64,000 nucleotides of DNA from Paulinella micropora (Eukaryota > Cercozoa > Imbricatea > Euglyphida > Paulinellidae), in assembly GCA_019918135.1 (NCBI GenBank), contig WBZZ01002495.1, forward strand, positions 37,501-101,500. The letters are read 5' to 3'. This document shows, one piece after another, positions 62,945-64,000 of this stretch (position 1 is its first letter; each line of letters starts with the position of its first letter). A model generated the notes under the pieces. The model had not been told where the DNA came from and did no database searches. It was given only the letters and a program-made list of their open reading frames with translations. A program made the translations under genes and the position numbers.

Positions 62945-64000
62945 ATGCCACACGAAAAACCATTTTTTACATATTACAACGAAATTATACGCGAACATAA
63001 GTATTTGTTGGATGAAGCAGATGCTGATTGGGCTGAACAAGTTAATGAAGGTATCAATAATCAAGCCCGCGAGAGGCTTAGAGCGGATAGATTGTTAGAT
63101 GCTTCAACAAGAAGGGGGAATACTATGGAGGATTTAAAAGATAAGATTAGTGCGTTGGACAATAAGCAAAGTATTTATGTAAATATGAATTACGATGAAC
63201 TGAAAGCACACCTTCAAGATGACGGCGTTGATATGAAAGAATTTGAAAGAAAACATGGAACTGCCCCCATGAATGAACAAATGATTGAAATGCGAAAATT
63301 AGCAATGGCTACCGATAAATATGATATAGCGCACATAGAAGACAATATCCAGCAAATGAAGCGTGATATAGCACAATTGGTAAAACAAGAATATAAAGAA
63401 GAAGCCTTAAAACGATTAACTGATAAAGGCTTAACGTATATGAAAAACAAAGGCAAAGCGGACAAAACTCGCGTAATACGAAGAGAGGATAGAGCGCAAG
63501 CGGAGCAGGAATATGAGGAATGGAAAGAAAACCGAGAAGACTGGGAGAGAAAACACCCAGATGATGCTTTAATAGAAGCACAGATAGGCGACGAACACAA
63601 GATGCTTGTGCCACGAATAGGTAATGACCCCCGAAGTGTAGAAAGATTTGTTAATGCTATTATTAGAAGCATTCAAGAGATAATTATGAGTCCCAGACTT
63701 AATAGATTACTTAACCTTGCTACGGGTGTTGGGCGATATGGTGTGAGAAGGCTAGCGTGGGGGCAGATATTGAGATTAATTGCCAACAATCCACAACTAC
63801 GTGCGATGAATGTTGGATTACTTGGAAGAAGAAGATCAGATGCTTTAAATACCATTTTGCTAGCACTAGCAGGAAATGAAGCGCCAGAGAGATTGGGTTT
63901 GCCTCCGCCTAATCCTCGTTTAATCGCAAGCGGACAGCAAAGAATAGGTGATTATGTGTTGAAGGATATGTTGACAAGATTAGGCGTACAGGTATCAACA
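62945..64000 (+). CDS. Large charged protein of PLV-2, cut by the window edge
   Basis: An open frame of 352 codons from ATG 62,945 to the window end without a stop. MPHEKPFFTYYNEIIREHKY opens it. Residues 20-220 are highly charged helices (EEWKENREDWERKHPDD, MKRDIAQLVKQEYKEEALKR). From about 230 it becomes more compact and basic (PRIGNDPRSVERFVNAIIRS, LLNLATGVGRYGVRRLAW, LRAMNVGLLGRRRSDAL). It resembles internal virion or core proteins in composition, and PLV morphogenesis genes are expected to the right. No family is recognised. It appears whole as far as seen. Confidence 0.6.
   Translation, partial: MPHEKPFFTYYNEIIREHKYLLDEADADWAEQVNEGINNQARERLRADRLLDASTRRGNTMEDLKDKISALDNKQSIYVNMNYDELKAHLQDDGVDMKEFERKHGTAPMNEQMIEMRKLAMATDKYDIAHIEDNIQQMKRDIAQLVKQEYKEEALKRLTDKGLTYMKNKGKADKTRVIRREDRAQAEQEYEEWKENREDWERKHPDDALIEAQIGDEHKMLVPRIGNDPRSVERFVNAIIRSIQEIIMSPRLNRLLNLATGVGRYGVRRLAWGQILRLIANNPQLRAMNVGLLGRRRSDALNTILLALAGNEAPERLGLPPPNPRLIASGQQRIGDYVLKDMLTRLGVQVST

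Larger units (their letters stand above)
31420..64000. mobile_element. PLV-2: Polinton-like virus of the TVpol/helicase type, runs off the window
   Basis: AT-rich element with a TVpol-SF3 helicase gene, two GIY-YIG nucleases, a tail-fibre-like protein with an S74 domain, membrane and Cys-rich proteins. It is interrupted by the GC-rich block 32,666-54,195. At least three genes have paralogues in PLV-1 (membrane protein, Cys-rich protein, the 56,444 gene). No capsid or ATPase gene is inside the window, so they should lie beyond 64,000. It is broken in about eight places, fewer than PLV-1, and so looks younger. Confidence 0.75.

Noticed and set aside
10944-64000. pPolB and TVpol as parts of one large virus
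   Set aside because: The two parts are separated by host-type repeats and contain duplicate versions of the same accessory genes, which fits two elements better.

Overview
The window is a eukaryotic, transposon-dense locus made of virus-like elements nested in one another; I recognise no ordinary host gene. A tRNA-derived SINE, (AAT)n microsatellites, long A/T tracts, a foldback element and a Ty3-type LTR retrotransposon point to a nuclear genome, perhaps an invertebrate or protist; the species cannot be named from sequence alone. All capsid-bearing, viral and LTR elements are treated here as fossils.

Layout. (1) 1-25,065: an AT-rich Polinton-like virus (PLV-1) with a protein-primed family B DNA polymerase (pPolB). 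It carries an AP2-like protein, pPolB, two small early-type genes, a fibre-like structural protein, major and minor capsid proteins, an adenovirus-type protease, core proteins, a packaging ATPase, a Cys-rich secreted protein and a membrane protein. It is heavily decayed. (2) 617-11,008: a Ty3/gypsy-like retrotransposon (minus strand, 246-247 bp LTRs about 97% identical, AAAT target duplication) sits inside PLV-1. (3) 25,066-31,420: host-type repeats (two minisatellite blocks around a 1 kb core, a poly-A tract, a duplicated 0.3 kb repeat, a SINE, a 0.4 kb near-perfect inverted repeat). (4) 31,420-64,000+: a second PLV (PLV-2) of another type, with a TVpol/SF3 helicase gene instead of pPolB, two GIY-YIG nucleases, a long tail-fibre-like protein ending in an S74 chaperone domain, a membrane protein and a Cys-rich secreted protein. 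Several PLV-2 genes have paralogues in PLV-1. It runs off the right edge. (5) 32,666-54,195: a very GC-rich 21.5 kb block inserted into the TVpol/helicase gene of PLV-2.

The GC-rich block is the most unusual part. It carries strongly diverged homologues of both large subunits of multisubunit RNA polymerase (RPB2-like 34,767-38,780; RPB1-like 45,966-51,705), with the catalytic Asp triad, trigger-loop region and RPB2 Lys motifs visible. Three F-box/leucine-rich proteins lie between them, followed by a Zn-ribbon gene and two unrecognised genes. The content resembles a nucleocytoplasmic large DNA virus or another virus-like replicon with its own transcription machinery and ubiquitin-ligase adaptors. 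Its base composition and lack of PLV promoters show that it is foreign to the PLV.

How the parts work together. The PLV genes share an AT-rich TATATATA-type start-proximal promoter and intergenic hairpins, and form replication and morphogenesis modules. The GC-rich genes have their own G/C-rich upstream regions.
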